A stretch of 64,000 nucleotides of DNA from Albimonas sp963977235 (lineage in GTDB: Bacteria > Pseudomonadota > Alphaproteobacteria > Rhodobacterales > Rhodobacteraceae): NCBI RefSeq assembly GCF_963977235.1, contig NZ_CAXBOD010000001.1:372001-436000 (forward strand), given 5' to 3'. Positions 41,237 through 50,142 of the stretch are shown one piece after another (the first letter of the stretch is position 1; every line of letters begins with the position of its first letter). The notes beneath the pieces were generated by a model. It was not told the origin of the DNA. It saw nothing but the letters and a program-made list of their open reading frames with translations, and did no database searches. Made by a program: the position numbers and the translations under genes.

Positions 41237-42568
41237 ATGACCTGGCCGCCCGCCCGCATCCTTGCGGCCTACGCCGCGCCGATGGCGCCCCTGGGGGCGC
41301 TGCATTTCCCTGTCTATGTCTATGTGCTGCCGGCCTATGCGGCGCTGGGGGCGGACCTCGGCGCGCTGGGCGTGTTCATGCTGGCCGCGCGCCTGCTGGA
41401 CGGGATCAGCGACCCGGTGGTCGGCGTGATGTCGGATCGCACGCCCGCGGGGATCGCGACCCGCTTCGGGCGCCGGCGGCCGTGGATGGCGCTGGCCGGG
41501 CCGCTGATCCTGGTCGCCGCGGCGATGCTGCTGCTGCCGCCCGCGGGGCCCACGGCCCTGCACGCGGGCATCTGGCTGACCGCCTTGACGCTCGCCTGGA
41601 CGCTGGCGCTGACCCCCTATCTGGCCTGGGGCGCCGAGCTGACGCCCGACTACGCCGGGCGGGTGCGCGTCTCCTCCTGGCGCGAGGCGGCGGGCGTGGC
41701 CGGGATGCTGGGCGCGGCCATCGCCTACGCCGCCGCCGACGGGCCCGCCGAGGGGCTGCGCAACGTCATGATCCTGCTGGCCGTCACGCTGCCGCCCGCC
41801 TTCGCCTGGGCGCTGTGGAAGACGCCCGAGCCCGCCGACCTCTCGACCCGCCGCCTGCCCTGGCGCGAGGCGCTGGGCCGGGCCGCGCGCAACCGTCCGT
41901 TCCTGCGGCTGCTGGCGGCGTGGCTGGCCAACGGGGCGGCGAACGCGCTGCCGGCCTCGCTGTTCCTGTTCTTCGTCTCCCACCGCCTGGCCGCGCCAGA
42001 GCATGCGGGCACGCTGCTGGCGGTCTACTTCCTGGCCGCTGTGGCGGGCATGCCGCTGTGGTCGCGCCTGTCCGAGCGGCGCGCGAAGCACAAGGTCTGG
42101 GGCGGCGCGATGCTGTGGGCCTGCGCGATCTTCGCGGTCGTGCCGTTTCTGGGGCCCGGCGACCTCTGGGCCTTCGCGGCGGTCTGCGTGCTGTCGGGCG
42201 TGGCGCTGGGCGCGGACCTGGCGTTGCCGCCGGCGATCCAGGCCGATGTGGTCGACGCCGACGCGGCCGAGGGCGGAGAGAGCCGCGCCGGCGCTTATTT
42301 CGCGGTCTGGTCGGTGGCCACCAAGGCCGCTCAGGCGCTGGCCGGCGGGGTGGCGTTCCTGACGCTCGACCTGGTGGGCTTCGATGCGGCGGCCGAGGTC
42401 AACTCCGAGTCCTCGCTGACGACTCTGGCGCTGCTCTATGCCGGGGCGCCGGTGGCGCTGAAGCTGCTGGCGGTGGCGCTGGTCTGGCGGTTTCCCATAG
42501 ATGCGGCGGCGCAGGCCGAGCTGCGCCGCCGGATCGAGGAGGCGGCCGCGAGAGGCCGCAGGGGCTGA
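41237..42568 (+). CDS. MFS transporter of the glycoside-pentoside-hexuronide (GPH) type
   Basis: A 443-residue permease with about twelve membrane helices. The GPH/MFS_2 hallmarks are present: ARLLDGISDPVVGVMSDRT after helix 2, FGRRRPWM, and the central TPYLAWGAEL. Such proteins are sodium- or proton-coupled symporters for sugars or related solutes; some move lipids. Its stop lies four bases from the stop of the convergent choice-of-anchor A gene with no terminator between them, so the transcripts probably overlap. Confidence 0.87.
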   Translation: MTWPPARILAAYAAPMAPLGALHFPVYVYVLPAYAALGADLGALGVFMLAARLLDGISDPVVGVMSDRTPAGIATRFGRRRPWMALAGPLILVAAAMLLLPPAGPTALHAGIWLTALTLAWTLALTPYLAWGAELTPDYAGRVRVSSWREAAGVAGMLGAAIAYAAADGPAEGLRNVMILLAVTLPPAFAWALWKTPEPADLSTRRLPWREALGRAARNRPFLRLLAAWLANGAANALPASLFLFFVSHRLAAPEHAGTLLAVYFLAAVAGMPLWSRLSERRAKHKVWGGAMLWACAIFAVVPFLGPGDLWAFAAVCVLSGVALGADLALPPAIQADVVDADAAEGGESRAGAYFAVWSVATKAAQALAGGVAFLTLDLVGFDAAAEVNSESSLTTLALLYAGAPVALKLLAVALVWRFPIDAAAQAELRRRIEEAAARGRRG

Positions 42569-42572
42569 GCCC

Positions 42573-43901
42573 TCAGGCCGCCCGGCGCCGCCGCAGCAGC
42601 ATCAGCCCGCCAAGCGCCGCGGCCAGCAGCGGAGCGGCCGCAGGCAGGGGGACCGGCGTGGTCGAGGGCGTGTCGATGGGGAAGTCGCCCTTGAAGCCCC
42701 AGGCGTGCGCCTCGCCGTCGGTCAGGTGCAGGGTCTGCGCGACGATGGTCCCCTCGTGGGAGCCGCCGCTCTGGGTGACCGTCGCATCGGGCGCCAGCAC
42801 CACGCCGAACAGCTTCGTCCCCAGCCCGAGCGTGACCACGTCCCTGAAGTTCCAGATGATCCGCGAGGCGATCGAGAAGTCCGACACCCCCAGCGGGTTC
42901 GCCTTCAGCTTCGCGATCGAGTTAGCCGAGCCGTCCACGTTGATCACCAGCGTCGCGTCGGGGTCGAGCAGGTAGCCGATCCCGGTGTAGCTCGAGAACT
43001 CGTCGGTGGTGATGTTGTAGTAGGTGACGCCCGAGCCCGAGGCGGTGAAGGTCGCGTCGTTGTAGGCAAGGCTCGGCCCGGCGGCGCCCGACGCGTGGGC
43101 GAGCGCGGCGAGATCCTCGGAGGTCTCGGTCAGCAGCGACTTCACCTGGTCGGCGTCGGGGAACGAGAAGGCCGGCGCCGCCGGGGTCGCGCCGAACTGC
43201 ATCGAGCCATTGTTGACGTTGTTGTTGCTGCCGGTCCCGGAGACGCGGCCGGAGACGTTGTTGAACGTCGAGTTCCTGACGTTCCCGTTGATGTCGGCCG
43301 TGCCGCCGTTGTTCATGGTCAGGTTGGTGACGTTGCCGCCCGTCACGACCGTCTGGCCGTTCCCGGCCGAGCTTTGCTGCCCGGACGCGCCGACCGTGCC
43401 GCCGACATAGATGTGGCCGCCGGATTGCGCGTTGTTGAACTGGAAGGCGTCGACGTTGCCCCAGATCTGGGCGGTCCCGGCCTGCTCGACCTTCACCGTG
43501 CCGGTGACGTTGCCGCCGGGGCCGCCCGTCTTGGCCGCGGCGGCGCCGACATAGAGCGCGTCGAACGACGAGGACGGGTTCGGATCGGTCTTGCCGTTGA
43601 GCATGAACGAGGCGTTGCCCGACGCGTTCAGGTTGCCGCCGATATAACCGCGGCCGTCCGCGTGCTGTCGCGAGGACATGTCCCCGAACACGATGACGTT
43701 GAAATCGTTGAGCAGCATGGCGGCGTCGAGGCCCGAAGCCCGAGCCGGCGACGCTGCGCCCGAGAGGGCGATCGCTGCCGAGACGGCAAGCGCAGCCCCG
43801 AGGCGCTTCAAGGATACGGAGAACGGCGTGCGGGCCCGCGCAGACGCGCACAGCCCACAATACGCACCGACCGCCGAAAGGCGGGCGTTGGTGGTTGACA
43901 T
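42573..43901 (-). CDS. Secreted choice-of-anchor A family protein with VPLPA-type C-terminal sorting signal
   Basis: A 442-residue extracellular protein: long signal peptide (cleavage after about residue 55, near ARASG), then the choice-of-anchor A domain (LNDFNVIVFGDM; GNLNASGNASFML) with Asn/Gly-rich repeated short beta strands (GNVTN, GNVRN). It ends in the tripartite sorting signal PVPLPAAAPLL, hydrophobic stretch and RRRR cluster, as recognised by exosortase/rhombosortase-type systems. No exosortase lies in the window. A perfect TATAAT -10 is present on this strand (43952-43957). ATG at 43901 is preferred to a TTG at 43913. Confidence 0.85.
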   Translation of the reverse strand: MSTTNARLSAVGAYCGLCASARARTPFSVSLKRLGAALAVSAAIALSGAASPARASGLDAAMLLNDFNVIVFGDMSSRQHADGRGYIGGNLNASGNASFMLNGKTDPNPSSSFDALYVGAAAAKTGGPGGNVTGTVKVEQAGTAQIWGNVDAFQFNNAQSGGHIYVGGTVGASGQQSSAGNGQTVVTGGNVTNLTMNNGGTADINGNVRNSTFNNVSGRVSGTGSNNNVNNGSMQFGATPAAPAFSFPDADQVKSLLTETSEDLAALAHASGAAGPSLAYNDATFTASGSGVTYYNITTDEFSSYTGIGYLLDPDATLVINVDGSANSIAKLKANPLGVSDFSIASRIIWNFRDVVTLGLGTKLFGVVLAPDATVTQSGGSHEGTIVAQTLHLTDGEAHAWGFKGDFPIDTPSTTPVPLPAAAPLLAAALGGLMLLRRRRAA

Positions 43902-44272
43902 GTTTGACCCCAAGAATTCGGCGCTAAGCTCCCCAGCCGCGCCGAGTTTCCATTATACCGTAACGTCGTGTCGTTCCCGGGCTCCCCGCCCGGCGATGCA
44001 GGACCGACTCAATTGTCGCTCCTCCATGACATGAACATTACATGAAGCGGCGGATCGGATCAACAGGCGTTCATTCGCCCCCGGTCACGCCTTCGGGAGA
44101 CGTCGCCCGGTTGCGCCGGCCGGCGCCGCCCGGTTGCGCAGGCCGGCGCCGCGCGGTCGGGACCCTTGCCTTCGCGCGCCGCGCTGGCTATCGCCCGGAC
44201 ACGGAATTCCAGGCGAAGCGGCCCGCCCTCCGCGCACCGGCGCGAGGCGCGCGCCGCGGTTCGGAGGACGGC
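43902..44272. other. 371-bp region between divergent choice-of-anchor A and pheS genes
   Basis: No gene supported. The left part is AT-richer and contains the -10 box TATAAT (minus strand, 43952-43957). The right part is very GC-rich with a short tandem-like repeat of CGCCCGGTTGCGC (about 44106-44140). The usual rpmI and rplT genes are not upstream of pheS here. Confidence 0.5.
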
Positions 44273-45382
44273 ATGGACGGTCAGGACGGAAACGGCGACG
44301 CGGCGGGTCTCGAGGGGCTGCGCGCCCAATGGTTCGCCCGCATCGCCGAGGCCGCGGACGAGTCCGCGCTCGAGACGGTGCGCGTCGGCGCGCTGGGCAA
44401 GAAGGGCGAGGTCAGCCTGAAGATGCGCGAGCTGGGGAAGATGACGCCCGAGCAGCGCCAGACCGCCGGCCCCGCGCTGAACGCCCTGAAGGACGAGCTG
44501 AACTCGGCGCTGGCCGCCCGGCGCGCCTCGCTGGCCGACTCCGCGCTCGCCGAGCGTCTGCGCGCCGAGTGGCTGGACGTGACGCTGGCCCCGCGGCCTA
44601 CGCGCCGTGGCTCGATCCACCCCGTCTCCCAGGTCACCGAGGAGGTCGCCGCGATCTTCGCCGACATGGGCTTCGGCGTGGCCGAGGGGCCGCAGGTCGA
44701 GACCGACTGGTACAACTTCGACGCGCTGAACATCCCCGGCCACCACCCCGCGCGCGCCGAGATGGACACGTTCTACATGGCTCGCGGCGAGGGCGACGCG
44801 CGCGCGCCCCACGTGCTGCGCACCCACACCTCGCCGGTGCAGATCCGCACCATGCAGGCGCAGGGCGCGCCGCTGCGCATCATCGCGCCGGGGCGGGTCT
44901 ATCGCTCGGACTTCGACCAGACCCACACGCCGATGTTCCACCAGGTCGAGGGGCTGGCGGTCGACCGCGACATCTCGATGGCCAACCTGAAATGGTGCCT
45001 CGAGGAGTTCTTCGCCGCCTTCTTCGAGGTCGAGGGCGTCGAGACCCGGTTCCGCGCCTCGCACTTCCCGTTCACCGAACCCTCGGCCGAGGTCGACATC
45101 CGCTGCTCGTGGGTCGACGGCCAGCTGAAGGTCGGCGAGGGCGACGGCTGGCTCGAGGTTCTGGGCTCGGGCATGGTGCACCCCAAGGTGCTGGCCTATG
45201 GCGGCATCGACCCCGAGGTCTGGCAGGGCTTCGCCTTCGGCATGGGGATCGACCGGATCGCGATGCTGAAATACGGCATCCCCGACCTGCGCGCCTTCTT
45301 CGACAGCGACCTGCGCTGGCTGCGCCACTACGGCTTCTCGGCGCTGGACGTGCCGACGATGCGCGGCGGGCTGAGCGCCTGA
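44273..45382 (+). CDS. pheS: Phenylalanine-tRNA ligase alpha subunit
   Basis: Class II aminoacyl-tRNA synthetase catalytic subunit, 369 residues: N-terminal coiled-coil (about 1-100), motif 1 around GSIHPVSQVTEEV, motif 2 RVYRSDFDQTHTPMFHQVEGL and motif 3 GFAFGMGIDRIAMLKYG. It charges tRNA-Phe as an alpha2-beta2 enzyme. The start at 44273 is preceded by GGAGG. The beta subunit gene is not adjacent; a terminator follows, so pheS and pheT are separated at this locus. Confidence 0.96.
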   Translation: MDGQDGNGDAAGLEGLRAQWFARIAEAADESALETVRVGALGKKGEVSLKMRELGKMTPEQRQTAGPALNALKDELNSALAARRASLADSALAERLRAEWLDVTLAPRPTRRGSIHPVSQVTEEVAAIFADMGFGVAEGPQVETDWYNFDALNIPGHHPARAEMDTFYMARGEGDARAPHVLRTHTSPVQIRTMQAQGAPLRIIAPGRVYRSDFDQTHTPMFHQVEGLAVDRDISMANLKWCLEEFFAAFFEVEGVETRFRASHFPFTEPSAEVDIRCSWVDGQLKVGEGDGWLEVLGSGMVHPKVLAYGGIDPEVWQGFAFGMGIDRIAMLKYGIPDLRAFFDSDLRWLRHYGFSALDVPTMRGGLSA

Positions 45383-45402
45383 GCCTGCCGGCAGGGCGAT
45401 GA

Positions 45403-45431
45403 CGAAGGCCGGCCCCCGGGGCCGGCCTTCG
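45403..45431. terminator. Bidirectional terminator between pheS and the DUF2834 gene
   Basis: A perfect 13-bp stem CGAAGGCCGGCCC / GGGCCGGCCTTCG with a three-base loop between convergent genes. Confidence 0.8.
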
Positions 45432-45459
45432 CGCGTTCAGCGGAGGCGGCGGGCGGGCC

Positions 45460-45807
45460 TCACCACTTCTCGTCCCGCGCCTTGATCGCCTGGCGCGGCT
45501 TGCGCGTCAGGAACCACAGGAACAGCGGCAGGCCGGCGCCGACGCCGATCGTCCAGGTGATCGGCAGGCAGACCAGGCTGGGCCAGTCGCGGCGCGCGAC
45601 CACATGCGCCAGGGTGGCGAGCGTCAGCGCCACCGCCGCCACGGCCAGGTCCCAGACCATGCCCTCGGTCGCGGCGTTGACGGTCCAGGCCTCGAACAGC
45701 GCGTCGAGCGAATAGCCGTTCTCGTCGGCCCATTTCTTGAAGTGCAGCAGTGGAAACACCGCTCCCGCCAGCGCCAGGAGCAGCCACAGGACCCCGAGGC
45801 GACGCAT
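45460..45807 (-). CDS. DUF2834 small membrane protein
   Basis: A 115-residue protein with three predicted membrane helices (about 3-20, 48-68, 78-98) and the DUF2834 layout. Its start codon is one base from the stop of the upstream lipoprotein gene, so translation is coupled. The set argH / small lipoprotein / DUF2834 reads as one leftward transcript. Function unknown. Confidence 0.75.
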   Translation of the reverse strand: MRRLGVLWLLLALAGAVFPLLHFKKWADENGYSLDALFEAWTVNAATEGMVWDLAVAAVALTLATLAHVVARRDWPSLVCLPITWTIGVGAGLPLFLWFLTRKPRQAIKARDEKW

Positions 45808-45808
45808 C

Positions 45809-45967
45809 TCAGTCGTCCTCGAGATCGCGGATCGGCTGGGTCACCTCGCCCGGCGCGATCAGCTGAGGCGCGGGACTGCGCGTCGCATCGGTCGGCGGAA
45901 CCGGATCGTTCTTGCGCGCGCAGCCCGTGGTGGCGGTCAGAACCGCCAGCGCAAGCATCGCTGACAT
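45809..45967 (-). CDS. Small lipoprotein downstream of argH (LptM-like)
   Basis: A 52-residue lipoprotein precursor: hydrophobic N-terminus and lipobox TTGC, with Cys16 as the acylation site, followed by a short mature chain starting CARKNDPVPP. Position after argH and the charged residues after the Cys recall the LptM-type lipoproteins often encoded between argH and lysA. ATG at 45967 gives a signal lacking a basic start, so an upstream non-ATG start (an in-frame TTG near 46016) that adds Arg residues is possible. Confidence 0.65.
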   Translation of the reverse strand: MSAMLALAVLTATTGCARKNDPVPPTDATRSPAPQLIAPGEVTQPIRDLEDD

Positions 45968-46124
45968 GGCCGCGGCGCGGCGGCCGGATGGCCTTGCGCG
46001 GGCGCTCGCCCGCAAGTCGGATGGCTTCGGGCGGGCGCACGCCCGCGCATCAGGATCACACATCCCCATCACTCCCCAGTGACGCCCCCGCCCCGCGCGA
46101 CTGTCGCCTGTCACGACGCGATGG

Positions 46125-47558
46125 TCACGCCTTTTCTGCTGTGTTTTCCGATCCGAGCCGCTCGCGCCACGCCGCCGCCTGCGCCCGCACGTTGGCCGGG
46201 GCCGTGCCGCCGTAGGAGGTGCGCGAGGCGACCGAGGCCTCGACCGTCAGCACGTCGAACACGCCCGCGGTGATCGCGGGGTTCACCGCCTGCATTTCGT
46301 CCAGCGTCAGGTCGGGCAGATCGCGGGAGCTGTCCTCGGCAAGCTTGACCAGCGCGCCGACCGCGTGGTGGGCGTCGCGGAACGGCAGCCCCGCCTCGCG
46401 CACCAGCCAGTCCGCGAGATCGGTGGCCGTCGAAAAGCCCGAGGCCGCCGCCGCCCGCAGGTTCTGCGCCTGGGGGAGCATGTCGCGCACCATCCCCTCC
46501 ATCGCCGCCAGCGCCAGCATCAGGGAGTCGGCCGCGTCGAAAGCCTGCTCCTTGTCCTCCTGCATGTCCTTGGAATAGGCCATGGCGAGGCCCTTCATCA
46601 CCGTGGACAGCCCCACGAACGCGCCCGTGATGCGGCCGACCTTGGCGCGCACCAGCTCGGCCGCGTCGGGGTTGCGCTTCTGGGGCATGATCGAGGAGCC
46701 GGTCGAGAACCGGTCCGACAGGCGCACGAAGCGGAACTGGGCCGAGGACCAGATCACCAGCTCCTCGGCGAAGCGGCTGAGGTGGGTGCCGGTGATCGAG
46801 GCGGCGGCCAGGAACTCGAGCGCAAAGTCCCGATCCGCCACGGTGTCGAGCGAGTTCGCCGTCGGGCGGTCGAAGCCCAGCGCCGCGGCGGTCATGTGAC
46901 GGTCCAGCGGAAAGCCGGTGCCGGCGAGCGCCGCGGCCCCCAGCGGACATTCGTTCATCCGCGCGCGGGCGTCCTGGAAGCGGGAGCGGTCGCGCGCGAA
47001 CATCTCCACATAGGCCATCATGTGGTGGCCCCAGGTGACGGGCTGCGCGGTCTGCAGATGGGTGAAGCCGGGCATCGGCAGGTCGGCCCCGGCCTCGGCC
47101 TGGCCGACCAGCGCCTCGATCAGGGCGGTCAGGCCCCCGATCGCCGCATCGGCCTGGTCGCGCACCCACATCCGGAAGTCGAGCGCCACTTGGTCGTTGC
47201 GCGAGCGCGCGGTGTGCAGCCGCCCCGCCGCCGGGCCGATCAGCTCGCGCAGGCGGTTCTCGACGTTCATGTGGATGTCTTCGAGCGCGGTCGAGAACTG
47301 GAAGGTCCCCGCCTCGATCTCTGACAAGACCGTGAGCAGCCCGGCGTCGATCTGGTCCCGGTCGGCGTCCGTGATAATCCCTTGGGCGGCGAGCATGGCC
47401 GCATGGGCGCGCGATCCCGCGACGTCCTGCCCGGCCAGCCGCCGGTCGAAGCCGATCGAGGCGTTGATCGCCTCCATGATCGCGTCGGGGCCAGAGGCGA
47501 AACGCCCGCCCCACATCGCGTTGGCGCCCGGGGTGGGGGTCGGTTTGTCGTCGCTCAT
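46125..47558 (-). CDS. argH: Argininosuccinate lyase
   Basis: Last step of arginine synthesis, splitting argininosuccinate to arginine and fumarate; 477 residues, normal length. Conserved regions of the fumarase/aspartase superfamily: HTARSRNDQVALD, PGFTHLQTAQPVTWGHH and the signature GSSIMPQKRNPD, which carries the catalytic loop. The start at 47558 gives the usual MxxWGGRF beginning. It is divergent from a TlpA-like thioredoxin with a 39-bp gap, a frequent arrangement in Rhodobacterales. Confidence 0.96.
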   Translation of the reverse strand: MSDDKPTPTPGANAMWGGRFASGPDAIMEAINASIGFDRRLAGQDVAGSRAHAAMLAAQGIITDADRDQIDAGLLTVLSEIEAGTFQFSTALEDIHMNVENRLRELIGPAAGRLHTARSRNDQVALDFRMWVRDQADAAIGGLTALIEALVGQAEAGADLPMPGFTHLQTAQPVTWGHHMMAYVEMFARDRSRFQDARARMNECPLGAAALAGTGFPLDRHMTAAALGFDRPTANSLDTVADRDFALEFLAAASITGTHLSRFAEELVIWSSAQFRFVRLSDRFSTGSSIMPQKRNPDAAELVRAKVGRITGAFVGLSTVMKGLAMAYSKDMQEDKEQAFDAADSLMLALAAMEGMVRDMLPQAQNLRAAAASGFSTATDLADWLVREAGLPFRDAHHAVGALVKLAEDSSRDLPDLTLDEMQAVNPAITAGVFDVLTVEASVASRTSYGGTAPANVRAQAAAWRERLGSENTAEKA

Positions 47559-47597
47559 CCGGGGACCTCGTCCTCGCGTGTCATGGGGGAGAGAACC

Positions 47598-48191
47598 ATG
47601 CGCCTCGCCGGTCTCGTTGCGCTCGTCATAGGCGCCGCCGCGATCTTTGCAAACCCCGCGGCCGCCGGAGACGGGCTCTCGGCCGAGCAGCGGACCGAGA
47701 TCGAGGGGATGCGCACCGGCGCGATGGCCAAGCTCTCGCTGCGCGAAACGCCCGGCGAGCCAATCGAGGCGGAGTTCGTCAACGAGAACGGCGCCTCGGC
47801 CTCGGTGGCGGAGTTTGCGGGCAAGGTCACGGTGCTGAACCTCTGGGCCACATGGTGTCCGCCGTGCCTGAAGGAGATGCCGTCGCTCAACAACCTGCAG
47901 GCCGCGCTCGAGGGGTCGGGCGCACAGGTCGTCACGGTGGCGGTGCAGTCGGGCGGTCGGGCGAAGGCCAAGGATTTCCTCAAGGAAAAGATGCTCTATC
48001 AGCTGTCGGCCTACGCCGATGAGCGCAACGCCCTGCCGCGCGAGGTGGGCATCCTGGGCCTGCCCACGACCCTGATCCTCGATCCTCAGGGCCGCGAGAT
48101 CGCCCGCGTCCAGGGCGACGCCGAGTGGGACGCGCCCGAGGCCGAGGCCCTGCTGCGGCGTCTTGCCGAGATGACCGCCGCCGGCGGCTGA
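47598..48191 (+). CDS. TlpA-like periplasmic thioredoxin
   Basis: A 197-residue thiol-disulphide oxidoreductase with a Sec signal peptide (cleavage after about residue 23, PAAAG) and a thioredoxin fold with the WCPPC active site (Cys87, Cys90), then the cis-Pro segment GLPTTLILD. It probably reduces periplasmic targets such as apocytochrome c or copper chaperones of oxidase assembly. ATG at 47598 is preferred over 47583, which lies within the ribosome-binding region. Confidence 0.9.
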   Translation: MRLAGLVALVIGAAAIFANPAAAGDGLSAEQRTEIEGMRTGAMAKLSLRETPGEPIEAEFVNENGASASVAEFAGKVTVLNLWATWCPPCLKEMPSLNNLQAALEGSGAQVVTVAVQSGGRAKAKDFLKEKMLYQLSAYADERNALPREVGILGLPTTLILDPQGREIARVQGDAEWDAPEAEALLRRLAEMTAAGG

Positions 48192-48207
48192 CCGCGAGCC
48201 TGCGTCA

Positions 48208-48230
48208 GACCCCGGGTCGGCCCCGGGGTC
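48208..48230. repeat. GC-rich palindromic repeat, copy 3 (TCGGC loop)
   Basis: GACCCCGGG-TCGGC-CCCGGGGTC, perfect 9-bp arms, 16 bp after the TlpA-like stop; could double as a terminator. Confidence 0.75.
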
Positions 48231-48393
48231 CGGCGGACCTCGGGCCGCCGTGCCGGCGCTGTGGACGTCTGGTCGCGCGGTCGCGCCAGACGGCGCTTGC
48301 CCCCCGCCGCCCCCGCGCGCGCGGACACGGCGCTTGCCGGGCGCGCGCGCCGGGACTAGGCAGTCCTGTGCCCGCCCTTCCGCCAGGACGCCC

Positions 48394-49254
48394 ATGACCG
48401 AACCGGCCGCCGTGCCCGCGCTGTGCGTGATCATCCCCGCCAGCGACGAGGAAGACCACATCGGCCGCTGCCTCTGCGCGGTGCTGGCGCAGCGCGGCCT
48501 GACCCCCGGCGCGCTGGAGGTGGTGGTCGCCGCCAACAACTGCCGCGACGCGACGGTCGCCCGCGCCCGCGCCCTCGCGCCCCGCTTTGCCGAGCTGGGC
48601 TGGCGGCTGGAGGTGCTCGACATCCCCGAGGGGGGCAAGACCCACGCCCTCAACCTTGGCGACGCGGCGACGCAGGCCGGGTCGCGGGCCTATCTCGACG
48701 CCGACGTGACCATGGACCCCGACCTGCTGGCCTGGGCGATCGGGGCGCTGGACCGGCCCGATCCGGTCTATGTCACCGGCGCGTTGCGGGTGGCGCGGGC
48801 GCGCAGCTGGATCACCCGCCGCTACGCCGACCTGTGGACACGGCTGCCGTTCGTGCGCCCCGGCTCGGCCCCCGGCGCGGGCCTGTTCGCGGTGAACGCT
48901 GCCGGGCGGGCGCGCTGGGGCGCCTTCCCCGCCATCATCTCCGACGATTCCTTCGTGCGCTGGAGCTTCGCGCCGCAGGAGCGGATCGAGGTTCGCGCCG
49001 GCTACGACTGGCCGATGGTCGAGGGGTTCGCGGCGCTGGTCCGCGTCCGCCGCCGCCAGGACGCCGGCCTGCGGGAGCTGCGGCGCCTCTATCCCGGGCT
49101 GCAGGCGAACGAGGGCAAGGGCCGATTGCGCCCCGCCGATCACCTGCGCCTGCTGGCGAGCGCGCCGCTCAGCTACCTTGTCTACACCGCCGTCTCGGTG
49201 GCGGTGCGCCTTCGCGGGCGCGACGGGGCGGAGTGGTCGCGGGGGCGGCGCTGA
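48394..49254 (+). CDS. Glycosyltransferase family 2 protein
   Basis: A 286-residue GT-A fold transferase: VIIPASDEEDHIGRCL at the N-terminus, DxD motif as YLDADVTMD (about residues 106-114), and the downstream SDDSFVRW with its catalytic-type acidic residue. It has one weak hydrophobic stretch near the C-terminus. It probably transfers a sugar to a polysaccharide or lipid. Start at 48394; the longer frame upstream is Pro/Arg-rich and lacks a site. No partner polysaccharide genes are nearby. Confidence 0.85.
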   Translation: MTEPAAVPALCVIIPASDEEDHIGRCLCAVLAQRGLTPGALEVVVAANNCRDATVARARALAPRFAELGWRLEVLDIPEGGKTHALNLGDAATQAGSRAYLDADVTMDPDLLAWAIGALDRPDPVYVTGALRVARARSWITRRYADLWTRLPFVRPGSAPGAGLFAVNAAGRARWGAFPAIISDDSFVRWSFAPQERIEVRAGYDWPMVEGFAALVRVRRRQDAGLRELRRLYPGLQANEGKGRLRPADHLRLLASAPLSYLVYTAVSVAVRLRGRDGAEWSRGRR

Positions 49255-49423
49255 GGGGCCGCGCGTTTCCCGCCGCGATCTAAACGAAATCTAAACCCTG
49301 GCGCCTGCATGATGTCGCCGCGTCCTGCCGATCCCTGCGGGGCTTCGCGGGCGCGCCTTCCTGATCCGAGCCATGATTGCGCCCCTCCCCGGGCCCGTCC
49401 CGGGCCGGCGCCGGGAGTCCGCC

Positions 49424-49690
49424 ATGCAGAACCCCTTCGACGACCGCGTCCTCGCCCTTTCCGGGCCGGCGCGCGACTATCTTCCCGTCACGCCCAACGA
49501 CGGCGCGCCCCTGCCGCAGGTGGCGGTCGCGCTCTATGTCGAGGTCGGCGGCCGGGTCCGCTTCGTGTCCGAGGCCGGGGCCGAGCGCGACGTCGAGGCG
49601 CCCGACCACGGCTGGATCCTGTGCGGGATGCGCCAGGTGAAGGCCACCGGGACCACCGCCTCGGGCATTCACGCCCTGATCGTCACCTGA
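49424..49690 (+). CDS. Spike base protein-like (RCAP_Rcc01079 family; gene-transfer-agent/phage spike)
   Basis: An 88-residue all-beta protein. The pattern LSGPARDYLPVTPNDGAPLPQ, VALYVEVGG, then RQVKATGTTASGIHALI matches the small spike base protein family first defined in the Rhodobacter capsulatus gene transfer agent, where these proteins form head spikes and are encoded away from the main cluster. No other gene-transfer-agent or phage gene is in the window except perhaps the short frame that follows. GGGAG lies upstream of the ATG at 49424. Confidence 0.62.
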   Translation: MQNPFDDRVLALSGPARDYLPVTPNDGAPLPQVAVALYVEVGGRVRFVSEAGAERDVEAPDHGWILCGMRQVKATGTTASGIHALIVT

Positions 49691-49700
49691 GGGGGCCGCG

Positions 49701-49865
49701 ATGCTGGGTGGTCTTTTTGCGCGCGCGGGCGCGCTGATGGCGCGAGGGTCGTTTTGCCCGCGGCTGTCGGTCGAGGATGGAACCGTCCAGGCCGAGGCCC
49801 GTCAGGCCCCGCCCCCGCGCCTGACCTGCGAGGCGGCGGAGATCTCCGCCGAGGCGCGCGGCTGA
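49701..49865 (+). CDS. Short hypothetical protein following the spike-like gene
   Basis: A 54-codon frame starting ten bases after the spike-like stop, with a GC-rich GGGGG before the ATG. It has a hydrophobic start and an acidic tail. The genomic codon bias is kept in its first part. Unrecognised; could be a real co-transcribed partner or chance. Confidence 0.4.
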   Translation: MLGGLFARAGALMARGSFCPRLSVEDGTVQAEARQAPPPRLTCEAAEISAEARG

Positions 49866-50142
49866 CGCCGACGCGGGCCGCGCGGGCGCGACGGCGGCCC
49901 GCGCCTGGCGCGGGTTCGCCGGCCCGCCCCGATCTCGACCGTCCCGCCGGCACGCGGCGCGGCCAGGCTTGCGCCCCCGGCGGTGCGGTCGATCCTTCCC
50001 CCCAACGGCGGAGCCCGCCGGCCAATGCGCCGGGTTCGCGCTCGCGTCGATCTCCCGGAACCGGCGAGACGCCGACCGGCTGGGGAGAGCGGGAGCCCGC
50101 GCGTCCCGCGGGGACGGGACGCGCGGGCGACGCCAGGCGGGC

